From the NCBI GenBank assembly GCA_030248225.1, contig JASANE010018609.1, positions 1-64,000 on the forward strand: DNA of 64,000 bases. The letters are read 5' to 3'. The position numbers and the translations under genes were made by a program. Positions 1-11,833 of this stretch are shown here, in pieces (the first letter of the stretch is position 1; every line of letters begins with the position of its first letter). The notes under the pieces are model-generated. The model was not told the origin of the DNA. It worked only from the letters and a program-made list of their open reading frames with translations, and did no database searches. The stretch comes from Trileptium ribeirensis. Lineage: Eukaryota; Nematoda; Enoplea; Enoplida; Thoracostomopsidae.

Positions 1-372
1 TTTCTAGATAAGAACAGATACGTCTGTAGTTGTTTTTTTCAGAAACACTGGGGAATCACTTCCGTCGGAAGCTTCACGAATATGGTCTCGTGGTTTCAAA
101 GTATCCCGACAAGTCTCCTCTGGCATACGCTTGACCAGCGTCGCTAACGATTCCTTACAATCCTGTTTCGGGTTCGCAGCACCATATTCCCGCTGATGTT
201 AGTCGAGATTGGGATGGTTGTTGAAAAGCGTCTGTTCGACAGTCGACGGCTTCTCTTCAACTACACCGTGAGTTGTGTCTGTGCAGTAGCTGCCGACTTC
301 TCACGGAGCAACATAATGAAGCAAGCGGAATAGGCTACCTCTTCTTCAATATCCAAAAGCCTAGCAACCAAC
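1..372 (+). other. Probable 5' untranslated region or 5' flank of the RTE-type LINE
   Basis: This stretch precedes the first in-frame methionine of the LINE ORF. A 95-aa overlapping frame (273-560) runs into the ORF but resembles nothing I know, so I treat it as a shadow. I see no host exon here. The true 5' end of the element and any target-site duplication cannot be placed because the window starts inside or next to it. Confidence 0.4.
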
Positions 373-3300
373 ATGACATCACAACAAAATCACGCCTCAG
401 TACCTTGCAACGGGGCTTCACAATCTCAAGGGACCCCACCTTCTGTCTTCTTAGGTGGGACAGTTGGCGGCCGAGCTACACCTGTAAACTCAAAATCACT
501 TCTATCAAAAACTACATCTCGCATTGGATGCTGGAACACACGAACCCTAACTACGGATGAGGCTCAAATTGCTCTCGTAACTGAAGCCATTCGCCACGAT
601 TTAGACATCCTAATGTTGTCCGAAACTCGCTGGACTGGTTCCGGGTCTGTGTATATCGATAATGGGCACGGGCAAAGGAGACTCTTTCTTTACTCGGGTG
701 GTGGTAAACATTTTGCTGGTGTTGGTTTTTTGCTGAGTCCCAAAGCAACGAATGCTCTCATTGCTTTCCATCCCGTGAGCGACCGGATTGCATATGCAGA
801 GTTCCGCAACAAACCTTTTTCTGTATTCGCGGTTTCTGTGTACTGTCCGACTGATTCGTCCAGTAATGCAGAAAAAGATGCTTTCTATGACACTCTCGGT
901 TTAACGCTAGAATCCTTGCCAAAAGATTCACTTCTGCTAGTAGCTGGTGACTTTAACGCCCAATGCAATGCAGATCCATCGGCATGGCGAGGGACTATCG
1001 GTAAATATGCATGTGGCAAACTAACCGATAATGGGCTGCGTTTGATGAGTTTTTCGTCTTCACATAACCTCTGCGTCACCAACACATATTTCCGTCATCG
1101 AAAATGTCATCAACTAACCTGGCGCTCAAACGATGGACAAACGGCAAATCAGATTGATTACGTGTTGATAAACAAACGTTTTCGCAATGCCGTCCTCGAT
1201 ACACGAGTCTACAGGGGCGCTGATGTCTACAGTGACCACTATCTTGTTATCACCAAAGTCCGACTTCGCTTGAAAACGAAACGCCCATCCAGGCCCGACA
1301 ACAAAATAGACGTGTCTCGTCTACAAGACCCAACTCTAGCAGAGCGATTCGCCGTCAACATACAAAATCGTTTCGCCGCTCTTGACAGATCCGACAATGT
1401 CGAAGATAACTGGCGTGGCTTTTCAGAAACTGTCAACGATGCTGCAAAAGAAGTGATACCTACATCCAATCGCCGACGAGAGCCGTGGACTTCCGCAGAA
1501 ACGCTAAGTTTAATCGACGCAAAATTTCAAAAAGGGCCCGACTATAATCGTCTCAACCGAGCCGTTAAAGCTTCGATCATCAAAGACAAAGAAGCGTACT
1601 GGTCGAAATCTGCATCCGCTTTAGAAGCAGCTATGTATCACGGCGATTCACGGAAATTCTATTCTACACTGAATAAGCTGAGCAAGCGGAAAGCATCAAG
1701 CTGTTGCACGTTTATTCGAAACAGTTCCGGTACACTATGTCGCAACGACGAGGAAAACTTATCTTCATGGTCGCAGCATTTCGACAAGCTTCTAAACTGT
1801 CCTCCGCCACTAGCTACTGACAACGAACTGGAACGCCGCGTCCCTGCAGACGATCCCGAAATTAATACCGATCCTCCGACATTTGACGAAATTCGTACCA
1901 CAATAAAACGACTGAAATCCCATAAGTCGTCCGGTGGTGATGGTATAGCTCCTGAATATCTAAAGTACGGCGGAACTTCGATCGCCACTGAACTCCATAA
2001 CATCGTGTGCAACATATGGCAGCATGAATCAGCACCACAAGATTGGAAGGACTCAGTGATAATCCCACTTCATCAAAAGGGCGACAAAACACAGCCTTCG
2101 AATTACAGGGGAATATCTCTTCTTTCGATTCCGGGCAAAGTGTACACTGCCATCCTTCACAGTAGAATACAGGAGCACTACGAGCGTCAAATTCGTGACA
2201 ATCAGGGTGGATTTCGCAGGGGACGAGGCTGTTCGGAACAAATCTTTGTGGCCAGGCAGATAATCGAACACCGCCAGACTCACAACAAAGGTACGGTCCT
2301 TATGTTTGTAGACTTCAAAGCAGCTTTCGACTCGATTCACCGTGCGTCTATCTGGAAAATTCTTCTAGCCAGCGGCATACCCAAGAAGCTGGTACGGCTT
2401 ATCTCCGATCTCTACAGTGATGGCACCTGCTGCGTCCGTTCGGGTTCTCATACTTCGAACAAATTCACAGTAACAACAGGTGTGAGACAAGGTTGTATCC
2501 TGTCACCATCGCTATTCAACATGACAATTGATTGGGTAATGCGGCGAACTGTCCTAGATACAGACGGTGTTTTACTATCTGAGGAAGTAAAAATCAGCGA
2601 CGTCGATTATGCTGACGATCTTCTACTTCTTGCTGATTCTGAAAAGTCAGCACAAGACTTCATAACACGACTGGCACATCATGCTTCAATGGTGGGTCTA
2701 CGCATAAATACGGCGAAAACAAAAACAATGGCAGTCTGCCTCTCTGATGTGAACGTGTCTCTAGGCGGCGTTAACTTAGAACAAGTATCGCAATTCAAAT
2801 ATCTCGGAAGTACTCTCACTGAAACTGGAAAAGCCAGTGATGACATCAATAGTCGAATTGGCCGCGCATCCAGCGTCTTTCAAAACTTAATGCTACCTTT
2901 GTGGACAAGACCAGAGATCACCACAAAAACAAAGCTACGCGTGTATAACGCTGCTGTCAATTCAGTTATACTCTACGGCGCCGAATCCTGGCCGATGCTG
3001 GCAGCAGACGCCCACCGTCTGGAAGTGTTCCAAAACAGTTGTCTTCGGCGAATCCTCGGAATACGACTTATCGACAGGGTTCCCATCAACACACTACACC
3101 GGCTGGCCAACAACCAGTTATCAATTGAGTCAGAAATCCGTAAACGTCGATTGAAGCTCTTTGGTCACGTCGCTCGTATGCATCATTCGAGAAGCGCGCG
3201 AGCGTCGCTTTTTCCTAATCGCCCTTTGACGTGGCACAAACGACAAGGTGGTCAAATCAAAACTTGGACAAAAACAATCAACGACGATCTGTCCCGAGTA

Positions 3301-3426
3301 CATCCACGTTATTGTGTGCAATCCGCGATCGAAGATGCTCAAAATCGTCCGATGTGGCGTGGTCTGATTCGTGATGTCATGATGGCGCCGAAAGCGACGG
3401 GACGGTCGATTCCATTCCAACGCTGA
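373..3426 (+). CDS. RTE-type LINE polyprotein: AP endonuclease plus reverse transcriptase
   Basis: This 1017-residue ORF encodes the single large protein of an RTE-clade non-LTR retrotransposon, which nicks target DNA and copies its RNA there. The apurinic-like endonuclease spans about residues 49-297: IGCWNTRTL (N55), SETRW (E84), GDFNAQ (D193, N195), IDYVLI and the terminal SDHY (D288, H289). A linker follows. The reverse transcriptase spans about 505-880: RGISLL, FRRGRG, VDFKAAFDSIHR (D647), GVRQGCILSPSLFN and the catalytic YADD at 746-749. The C-terminal part has FKYLGST, LYGAESW and LFGHVARM, typical of RTE/BovB-like proteins. There is no stop or frameshift and the length is normal for RTE, so this copy may be young. 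The start is the first Met; translation could begin differently. It runs opposite to the YPEL gene, probably inside one of its introns. Confidence 0.93.
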   Translation: MTSQQNHASVPCNGASQSQGTPPSVFLGGTVGGRATPVNSKSLLSKTTSRIGCWNTRTLTTDEAQIALVTEAIRHDLDILMLSETRWTGSGSVYIDNGHGQRRLFLYSGGGKHFAGVGFLLSPKATNALIAFHPVSDRIAYAEFRNKPFSVFAVSVYCPTDSSSNAEKDAFYDTLGLTLESLPKDSLLLVAGDFNAQCNADPSAWRGTIGKYACGKLTDNGLRLMSFSSSHNLCVTNTYFRHRKCHQLTWRSNDGQTANQIDYVLINKRFRNAVLDTRVYRGADVYSDHYLVITKVRLRLKTKRPSRPDNKIDVSRLQDPTLAERFAVNIQNRFAALDRSDNVEDNWRGFSETVNDAAKEVIPTSNRRREPWTSAETLSLIDAKFQKGPDYNRLNRAVKASIIKDKEAYWSKSASALEAAMYHGDSRKFYSTLNKLSKRKASSCCTFIRNSSGTLCRNDEENLSSWSQHFDKLLNCPPPLATDNELERRVPADDPEINTDPPTFDEIRTTIKRLKSHKSSGGDGIAPEYLKYGGTSIATELHNIVCNIWQHESAPQDWKDSVIIPLHQKGDKTQPSNYRGISLLSIPGKVYTAILHSRIQEHYERQIRDNQGGFRRGRGCSEQIFVARQIIEHRQTHNKGTVLMFVDFKAAFDSIHRASIWKILLASGIPKKLVRLISDLYSDGTCCVRSGSHTSNKFTVTTGVRQGCILSPSLFNMTIDWVMRRTVLDTDGVLLSEEVKISDVDYADDLLLLADSEKSAQDFITRLAHHASMVGLRINTAKTKTMAVCLSDVNVSLGGVNLEQVSQFKYLGSTLTETGKASDDINSRIGRASSVFQNLMLPLWTRPEITTKTKLRVYNAAVNSVILYGAESWPMLAADAHRLEVFQNSCLRRILGIRLIDRVPINTLHRLANNQLSIESEIRKRRLKLFGHVARMHHSRSARASLFPNRPLTWHKRQGGQIKTWTKTINDDLSRVHPRYCVQSAIEDAQNRPMWRGLIRDVMMAPKATGRSIPFQR

Positions 3427-3471
3427 GCCGGCATAAGTCAAGTAAGTCAAATACTTCCAGATAAAAAAAAA
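3427..3471 (+). other. 3' tail of the RTE-type LINE
   Basis: Directly after the ORF stop come short direct repeats (taagtcaag, taagtcaaa) and a run of ten A. RTE elements characteristically have very short 3' UTRs ending in simple repeats, so this is the likely 3' end. The exact end is uncertain because I cannot identify a target-site duplication. Confidence 0.5.
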
Positions 3472-4572
3472 ACAAGTTAATTACTCTGATACCAAGTTGC
3501 ACCGGTTTAATACTAACATACCCCGCAGACTTCTGAATGTATAAAATAGCTGCTACAAGCATCAACTGGCTTAGTTTTGTTAATCTACTGCAGGTTAAGA
3601 TATAAAATTCCTACTGAAATTATGTGGCCTATTTACGTTTCACGCGGAAAATTGCTGAGTTTCTTTTGCTTGGTTGTATTGGAATTTGATCATTGTAGAT
3701 ATATATATTACATAATGTTTGGACCACGGATGAAGGAAAAATGTGGAAACCGGTATTCCAGTTCCGGTATGGTTTTTGCCCTTCGCCGGAACCGCAACCG
3801 GAACACGGTTTTCGTCGGAACCGGAACTGGAATTCCGGTTACTCCCTGCTTTCCAGATATACATTTCTAATCCGGGTGAGATTTGTCAGCGAGAAAGTCA
3901 GGTTTGGAGGATCTCTACCCTCACCCATTATGGATAATCCAGTGTAGATATCCTAAATTTTCGGCCATGATAAAAAGATGTAGTCATGGCCTCGTGGTAT
4001 ATATTTCACGTTGTGTTTGCATAATTGGCCTAATTGTGCAAACTGTGCCTCATACAAATTGTTTGGGCTTACTTCGGAGATTACGGGCTGCAGTGTAACA
4101 TATATAAATACTTAACTCTTGGCTGTACTCTAACCTGTTGTCGCCGGGATGGGTAACCCAAGGTTTTTCAATTTTTCGAAAATTAAACAGCTTGAAGTCT
4201 ACACAAACCAGCCGCAAATTTGGGATTATTTTCTTTGAAATTAATGGCCTCCGAAAAACAATTTTAAACCGATGCACTGTGGGTGCGACACCATCTTGTG
4301 TAAGTGTGGCTTAGAAGGGCCGACCATTAGAGGGATAACCTTAAGCTGCCCCTTGTTGAAACCTGTAGTATATATACTGTTCCCCAAACCGATCGGTGCG
4401 GGAACGAGGGTAGAGTGTTGAATTTTTTAAAGCTCATTAACTCCCCGAAACAATTTTGCTAAATTTTTTTTCATTTCTCCCATTGTTTACTAAAAATTTC
4501 AACCAAAATTGCGGCAGTGTTTGACAATTTTGCTGAAAAATTTTAGGAAATTTTGCTTTGGGAAGGGTTTTG
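3472..4572. other. Non-coding interval, presumed YPEL intron; no gene recognised
   Basis: No supported exon or RNA gene. At about 3740-3850 there is a degenerate GGAACCGG-type simple-sequence patch. Similar patches occur at about 34960-35100, 17120-17180 and 42190-42250. The rest is AT-rich. Confidence 0.5.
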
Positions 4573-5503
4573 CGGCCTCAGGCAGTACATACGACTTGGG
4601 TGTTCGACCCTCAATGGTAACCAGCTACCCCAATAGTGAGCCACAATTGACCCCTTATGAAATATAAATAAAGTTCTACGGCCTCAGGCAGTACATACTA
4701 CTTAGGTGCTCGACCCTCAATGGCAACCAGCTACCCCAATAGTGAGCCACAATTGACCCCTTATGAAATATAAATAAAGTTCTATGGCCTCAGGCAGTAC
4801 ATACGACTTAGGTATTTGACCCTCAATGGCAACCAGCTGCCCCAATAGTGAGCCACCACTGACCCCTTATGAAATATAAAGTTCTACGGCCTCAGGCAGT
4901 ACATACGACTTAGGTGCTCGACCCTCAATGGCAACCAGCTGCACCAACAGTGAGCCACAATTGACCCCTTATGAAATATAAATAAAGTTCTACGGCCTCA
5001 GGCAGTACATACGACTTAGGTGTTCGACCCTCAATGGCAACCAGCTGCCCCAATAGTGAGCCACCATTGACCCCTTATCAAATATTAAGTTCTACGGCCT
5101 CAGGCAGTACATACGACTTAGGTGCTCGACCCTCAATGGCAACCAGCTACCCCAATAGTGAGCCACAATTGACCCCTTATGAAATATAAATAAAGTTCTA
5201 TGGCCTCAGGCAGTACATACGACTTAGGTATTTGACCCTCAATGGCAACCAGCTGCCCCAATAGTGAGCCACCACTGACCCCTTATGAAATATAAAGTTC
5301 TACGGCCTCAGGCAGTACATACGACTTAGGTGCTCGACCCTCAATGGCAACCAGCTACCCCAATAGTGAGTCACAATTGACCCCATATGAAATATAAATA
5401 CAGTTCTATGGCCTCAGGCAGTACATACGACTTAGGTGTTCGACCCTCAATGGCAACCAGCTACCCCAATAGTGAGCCACAATTGACCCCTTATGAAATA
5501 TAG
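4573..5503. repeat. Minisatellite, nine units of 106 or 102 bp
   Basis: Units begin with (c/t)ggcctcaggcagtacatac at 4573, 4679, 4785, 4887, 4993, 5095, 5201, 5303 and 5409. The spacings are 106, 106, 102, 106, 102, 106, 102, 106. The 4-bp difference lies at the end of the unit, where ataaataaagt alternates with ataaagt. This regular alternation implies that the array grew partly by copying two-unit blocks. Confidence 0.95.
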
Positions 5504-6340
5504 ATATATAGATGAGCTGTTTTTGATATTTTACTAGTAACCGGAATATTTGTTCATGTTAAATGACAGCAATACCAATTTTGGAATTTTTTTCATATAT
5601 TAATTTTAGCGAGTTTGCTGTCATATTTTAAAGATATAATATAGCTAAATATACGATTACTCAAGCTTTAGCTTGGACGCCTTGGTTTTCTTAGGAAACC
5701 TGACTCCAGTGAACAATGACACCGACAAAAGTACAACTCCAAATTTAAGTGTGCCATGTGCATTTACACTAAGCCCCGCCTTAGCAGATCCCCAGTGCCC
5801 GGGTATGTTGTAAACGAAGCAGAAAATTACGGTCGCGCCCCGGTATCCATCCTTCTAACTGAGACGCTACAACATCACTACAAACTCCTACTTTCCAGAG
5901 CTGAAATACTAGCTGACAATTGAAACAAAAGCCGAAAAATTTACTACAGAACATATTTCCTTACACTGCTATAATTGATGTTTCTGTGCCAAAGTTTCCA
6001 TTGTTTTAAATATAAAGTCCCTGAAAATTTCGGTCAAATCTCGTTCGTCTACCAATCTGCACATCTAAGTGTGAAAGAAGACGAACCCCCCCCCCACCAC
6101 CAGGTAACCGAAGTATCACCACCACCCACCAAGGACTCTGAAATAACGATATATTAGTAACTCGCAAAACCAGGTGAGACGAAGCAACTATAACTCCTCT
6201 GCGCTTAGTGACCATTTGGTACTTCCAAACTGAGCTCCCTGATCCTCTGTCAAGGACAACGCTACGGTCATATTAATCCCATAATCGAAACAAAATACCA
6301 CTTTAATATCCCGCTTCGGATGACCACTTTTGAAATTTAT
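5504..6340. other. Non-coding interval, presumed YPEL intron; no gene recognised
   Basis: AT-rich sequence with no supported exon, RNA gene or transposon ends. From about 6250 it begins to resemble the left flank of the dispersed element described for 6340-8213. Confidence 0.5.
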
Positions 6341-8213
6341 AAATAACAAATTGAAGGAAAAATTTATAACGTAACAGTGATTTACGGACCCCAACATTTT
6401 GTCTTCGTCGATGTTTTTATCGTATTCAGCAACATCGAAAATCTATAGACACATCCTACTGATCTAGAGTGATTTACGGAGCCCAACATTTTGTCTTCTT
6501 CGATGTTTTTATCGTATTCAGTAACAACGAAAACCTATAGACACATCCTACTGATCTAGAGTGATTTACGGACCCCAACATTTTGTCTTCGTCGATGTTT
6601 TTATCGTATTCAGCAACAACGAAAACCTATAGACACATGCTCCTGATCTAAAGTGATTTACGGACCCCAACATTTTGTCTTCTTCGATGTTTTTATCGTA
6701 TTCAGCAACAACGAAAACCTATAGACACATCCTACTGATCTAGAGTGATTTACGGACCCCAACATTTTGTCTTCTTCGATGTTTTTATCGTATTCAGCAA
6801 CAACGAAAACCTATAGACACATCCTACTGATCTAGAGTGATTTCCGGACCCCAACATTTTGTCTTCGTCGATGTTTTTATCGTATTCAGCAACAACGAAA
6901 ACCTATAGACACATCCTACTGATCTAGAGTGATTTACGGACCCCAACATTTTGTCTTCTTCGATGTTTTTATCGTATTCAGCAACAACGAAAACCTATAG
7001 ACACATCCTACTGATCTAGAGTGATTTACGGACCCCAACATTTTGTCTTCTTCGATGTTTTTATCGTATTCAGCAACAACGAAAACCTATAGACACATCC
7101 TACTGATCTAGAGTGATTTACGGACCCCAACATTTTGTCTTCTTCGATGTTTTTATCGTATTCAGCAACAACGAAAACCTATAGACACATTCTACTGATC
7201 TAGAGTGATTTACGGACCCCAACATTTTGTCTTCGTCGATGTTTTTATCGTATTCAGCAACAACGAAAACCTATAGACACATGCTCCTGATCTAAAGTGA
7301 TTTACGGACCCCAACATTTTGTCTTCTTCGATGTTTTTATCGTATTCAGCAACAACGAAAACCTATAGACACATCCTACTGATCTAGAGTGATTTACGGA
7401 CCCCAACATTTTGTCTTCTTCGATGTTTTTATCGTATTCAGCAACAACGAAAACCTATAGACACATCCTACTGATCTAGAGTGATTTCCGGACCCCAACA
7501 TTTTGTCTTCTTCGATGTTCTCATCTATTCAGAAAAACAACGAAAACCTATAGACACATCCTACTGATCTAGAGTGATTTCCGGACCCCAACATTTTGTC
7601 TTCTTCGATGTTTTTATCGTATTCAGCAACAACGAAAACCTATAGACACATCCTACTGATCTAGATGCATGTATATTTAAAAAAGTGGCAAAATTTGACC
7701 AAGTTGGAGCCTAGATTATGCTCCGGTAGCGTTCCTCCGGGTAAATAACACAGTAAGATGAGGGTAAAAGAATCAAACAAACGTTCTAAATAAACCTATA
7801 CTCCTATCGTTCCCTCTCTCTCTCTATAAGCAAGAAATTACATTGTAAAAAGAAATTTTAAATTTTTAGTTTCGTGGCTAAACTTTGATTCATAGTTCGA
7901 GAATGGGTGCTCTGACACAGCAAAGTTGTATCACTCGATCAGAGGATCCTGGCGTTGTGGTTATTACTTATTATTATAATTGCCATCGAACTGGTCACCG
8001 TTTTACAATCCGATGTCTCTGGCAAATGTTATAATCGAAAACGTTGGGTGATCGTAAATATCAAAAACCAAAAAATCTTCAATTTATATCGGTTTGCTTA
8101 AAATTTAGGTAGGAAATCACGGGTGCAATGGAAATGCAAAGCTAGGTCCATTCCATTACTACATTCCATTACGCGTCGATTAAAAAATGTTAAAATCCAC
8201 TCTGGCGAAGAAC
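6340..8213. mobile_element. Unclassified dispersed repeat (copy A) with an internal expanded array
   Basis: The left part (atttataaat, an A-rich stretch, then aaggaaaaa) and the right part (ccattacgcg(t/c)(c/t)cgattaaa ... aaaatcca) both recur, diverged, at 22900-23960, and the right part recurs again at about 39940-39980. In this copy the middle is a 92-bp tandem array; in the 22.9-kb copy the same place holds roughly one diverged unit. I see no coding capacity, no LTR and no clear inverted termini, so the class is unknown. Boundaries are approximate. Confidence 0.5.
6377..7665. repeat. Minisatellite, fourteen units of 92 bp
   Basis: Units start at gtgatttacgga (6377, 6469, 6561, 6653 and so on to 7574) and end in tgatctaga. 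Identity between units is very high; recurring variants are cgtcg versus cttcg and tccta versus gctcc. The thirteenth unit carries a small rearrangement around ttctcatctattc, which shifts the last unit by one base. The array sits inside the dispersed element at 6340-8213. Confidence 0.96.
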
Positions 8214-8401
8214 ATACGGAGAAAATTTTTTTCTTAATTAGACATTATTTTTGAGGAAACCCCGCTTGTTATTAACTTGAACCACTGGCCCCGTTTCACA
8301 ACTTGAAGTCCACGTTTACGTGTCCAAAGTGCGTTTAAGCTGCCCCTCTCTCATTCAGTGCACCCTTTTGATGAAGAAGTTTCTGGTTACCCTCATGGTG
8401 A

Positions 8402-8602
8402 AATATCGAAGGCCGAACAAAATTCAATAAAAGATTCAACCCATCGGGCAACCTAGGTGCCAACTTAATAGCCGTCGACGCTGCGATGCCAAAGACGTCG
8501 CCAAAACAGCCGTACATGAACAATGGGATACGCAGGAGGGTACGGGATGAGGCCAAGCGGGAGTGGACAAACGGAGATGAAGCTTACTTCTGCGTTCGTG
8601 GA
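8402..8602 (+). other. Unrecognised open stretch in the presumed YPEL intron
   Basis: The frame is open from just after a TGA at 8399, with NPSGNLGANLIAVDAAMP then a basic run around RRRVRDEAKREW. The minus strand is also open (8335-8556). The composition is richer in GC than its flanks, so it may be a worn fragment of a transposon protein. I recognise no family and see no convincing splice sites. An (AT)n microsatellite follows at about 8640-8660. Confidence 0.2.
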
Positions 8603-9173
8603 AATATCATATGTGATCATACACACTGCTCAATTATAATATATATATATATATATATTATAATATGGGATTATAATATGTATATGATCCCAGTTGATTT
8701 TATATAACGAAAACTTTAGGCACATTTTGCCAAAACAATATTGTGATTGGAATTATTCTCAGTTATATGCATTATTACATACTGATATTTCTGGGCCAGA
8801 TTGAAAATATCATGCTATAAATACACCGCACGGTATGTCATATTTGTGAAACGTATTGTCTTTGCAATATCGTATGGTATGTCTTTAGCAAGCTCACAGC
8901 AATGCCATACATAATTATTCAATTTCGTTTCGAAGATATTAATATAAATGTATAATAATGGAATTATTATAGTTAAGGTTTATACAGATCATAGTTAAAA
9001 TTTTAAAATCAGCTAACTGCAGCAAAATTCTATTCTAGCGTCACAAAAGGGAAGAGCTTTACAACCACAGCCGTTGTACAAGAAGAACCAGTGCAGGCTA
9101 TCCAATTATTAGGACGATTTACATAGGTTCTAGGCAGGATCAGAAACGGTTCGACCATTACTACAACACTTAC

Positions 9174-9217
9174 ACAGAGTTGAAGAGATACGCTTTTCCC
9201 TGGCTTCCTTGAAATGA
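9174..9217 (-). CDS. YPEL-like: Yippee-like protein, second recognisable coding exon
   Basis: This 44-nt exon translates on the minus strand as SFQGSQGKAYLFNSV, with the last Val codon split by the next intron. It is preceded by a pyrimidine tract and CAG acceptor (9218-9220) and followed by a GTAAGT donor (9168-9173). In animal YPEL proteins the string SFQGSQGRAYLFNSV directly follows HDELISK, which is exactly how the exon at 12713 ends, and the reading phase fits. YPEL proteins are small nuclear or centrosomal proteins with one zinc-binding Yippee domain; here only the middle of the domain is seen. The remaining part (the VNVGCG and CENC regions with the second cysteine pair) was searched for by eye at lower coordinates and not found, so it probably lies beyond position 1. 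Confidence 0.93.
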
Positions 9218-9786
9218 CTGAAAGGAAAAATAAATTTAAACAAATTCAATTAGAATTATTCAAAAACAAAAAATTATTAAACAATCGATCGATGTAAGTA
9301 AATATTTTGGAGTTAAAAGCTAAAATTACATGGCTACTAGGAAAACCCTTGGTATAATATATATAGCTTTTATAGATAAATTAGTTAATATTTGCCAAAT
9401 TTGACTCTGCATTTGGGTGAATCAACAGTTAGGCTCTACGTCTGTAATAGCGCTTCATTTTTATATATTAGCCATAGGCATTCTTTATAGGAAAATGTCA
9501 TAACGCAACCCAAAACTCTCGTTCAAAAGTCGGGTTTTCACAAATTTTTCATATTTTTTCTCCGGCTGTCCAAGCACACATTTTTATAATTGTCTAGATA
9601 CGCCCCCCCCAATTAGATTTTTGTCTATAAACCCGTCCTATAAAATAATTCCGTTTGACTTTTAAGAGTTCCGCTTATGGCTAATTTCGGTTCCGACAAC
9701 TCAGCGGCAAGCATGTAGCCAAAAAAGAGTATGTATCCCCAAAACAGACATTTTATGGCTGAAAATTTTCGAGGAAAACGTAAAAA

Positions 9787-10306
9787 AACCTGAAAATCTT
9801 AGTGTTTTTTAAATCGAAAGAATACACTTTAGGCTTAAGATTTAACTTATGAACCTGAAAATCTTAGTATTTTTTAAATCGAAAGAATACACTTTAGGCT
9901 TAAGATTTAACTTATCAACCTGAAAATCTTAGTGTTTTTTAAATCGAAAGAATACACTTTAGGCTTAAGATTTAACTTATCAACCTGAAAATCTTAGTGT
10001 TTTTTAAATCGAAAGAATACACTTTAGGTTTAAGATTTAACTTATAAACCTGAAAATCTTAGTGTTTTTTAAATCGAAAGAATACACTTTAGGCTTAAGA
10101 TTTAACTTATCAACCTGAAAATCTTAGTGTTTTTTAAATCGAAAGAATACACTTTAGGTTTAAGATTTAACTTATCAACCTGAAAATCTTAGTGTTTTTT
10201 AAATCGAAAGAATACACTTTAGGCTTAAGATTTAACTTATCAACCTGAAAATCTTAGTGTTTTTTAAATCGAAAGAATACACTTTAGGTTTAAGATTTAA
10301 CTTATC
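9787..10306. repeat. Minisatellite, eight units of 65 bp
   Basis: Units start aacctgaaaatctt at 9787, 9852, 9917 and so on every 65 bp, ending in taagatttaacttat. The units differ by single bases (aggcttaag versus aggtttaag, tatc versus tatg or tata). The array lies in the YPEL intron. Confidence 0.95.
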
Positions 10307-10810
10307 CCGTAAATCCCGCGATCCAACGAAGTCATAAATTTTACTGAGCGAATGGTTTTGCAGAAGCAGTTTAGTGCTAATATGTTAGACTTTCTGTCTT
10401 AAATAAATTTGTTTGTGACAACCGAGCTTGCTAAAAGCAATTGCTCTAGCCAATCCCGATTTATTGCTGACTGGAAAAACTCACTGCCCACCGATCTACA
10501 AGGAAATATCAACTGTTAATTTCGGAGTCAAAACGAAGCATTACCCATACTAATTTTTTTTGAACAAACCACATAACACCGAGCGTTGAATCAAATCTTA
10601 TACACGGTCCGACAAGACCACGCCTATTTCCAAACCGGTAAACAGAATTTTTGGAAGCGTAAATTTACAAACACTCCGAAACAAAGTTGACATCAGGGTT
10701 GATACTTATATCCCATCCAGGGACGCAGTATACAATGCAGAAGTGGGTGCGGGCACTGCCGAAATATTGAGGAGGTCCCCTAAAAGTGTAAGGGAGCGGC
10801 TTCCCATACC

Positions 10811-10957
10811 AACACCCCTTTTGCTACCCACCTAAATTCTTACTCTGATCTCTCATACAGTTTAGTTTTATCAGAATCTATAACAACACCCCTTTTGCTA
10901 CCCAGCTGAATTCTTACTCCGATCATTCTTACAGTTTAGTTTTATCAGAATCTATAT
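10811..10957. repeat. Two-unit 74-bp direct repeat
   Basis: The segment starting aacacccctttt at 10811 is repeated at 10885 with a few substitutions and ends in tcagaatctata. It lies in the YPEL intron. No further copies were seen. Confidence 0.85.
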
Positions 10958-11833
10958 CGATGCAGGCTTGCTTACGTCATGAACCAAATATCACATCCAT
11001 TATTTTTATCATAATAGCAATATAGGCAACCGATCTGACCCGAATGATAACTTGTACGTAGTAGGAACCAAAGCTTGTTTGGGATACATACGATAGTAAA
11101 CAGCGATTAGTTGAGACATGGAAATGCTACTAAATTGATTTCAAAACTTGGCTTGAGTTGCATCCCCCGTGGATTTATGGCGGATTAACGCCACTGACTA
11201 GCGCAGTAACACCACCGTAACATGTGCTCCGTTTCGTCTCGCGGAGTCAGTTGCCCAGAATATCACACTGCGCCAGCAAACAGTGTCTCCACGACATTCA
11301 ACTTGTACAAGTCTTAGCGTCTGATAAACGCTAGAGAGTACACATAGAAATGGCACACTGGAAACTAGCTGGATCGTGGTCCAGTAACAATAAGGATGCC
11401 AAGGCATGAATAGGAAGATGTGGGTTAAAATCGCTGATAATATTCGTAACCCAATCATATTCTGACATTACCGAAATCCCAGAATAGTACAACATTAACT
11501 ACATATGGACTTAACCTACCTATGATTACGTACCGGTAGGCAAATAGGGCATTGCCTAGTGAAACCGATGAACAAAATATTTTTTCCTTTCGGCCTTTTT
11601 CCGGGTTTTTCCTAGAATCCCCCCAGTAAGATATAGCGAAATTTTGGTACCATTCCACCCAGCTCGAGTTTAGAAGATATCTATTTCGGCAGTATCAGTG
11701 GCATTTTTTCAATTTTTGGATTCCCTTGGTGTACAAAATTTCTGAAAAAAATTTTCTAACCATATATTTTATGTACCATTCGAATCGAACTTACGAGCTG
11801 AGTCCAAGACCAGAGGTGGTATAATCAACGGAT

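Noticed and set aside
1..9173. Third YPEL exon within the window
   Set aside because: I scanned the minus strand for the VNVGCG, HAVADIYCENC and LGWKYE coding patterns and found none.
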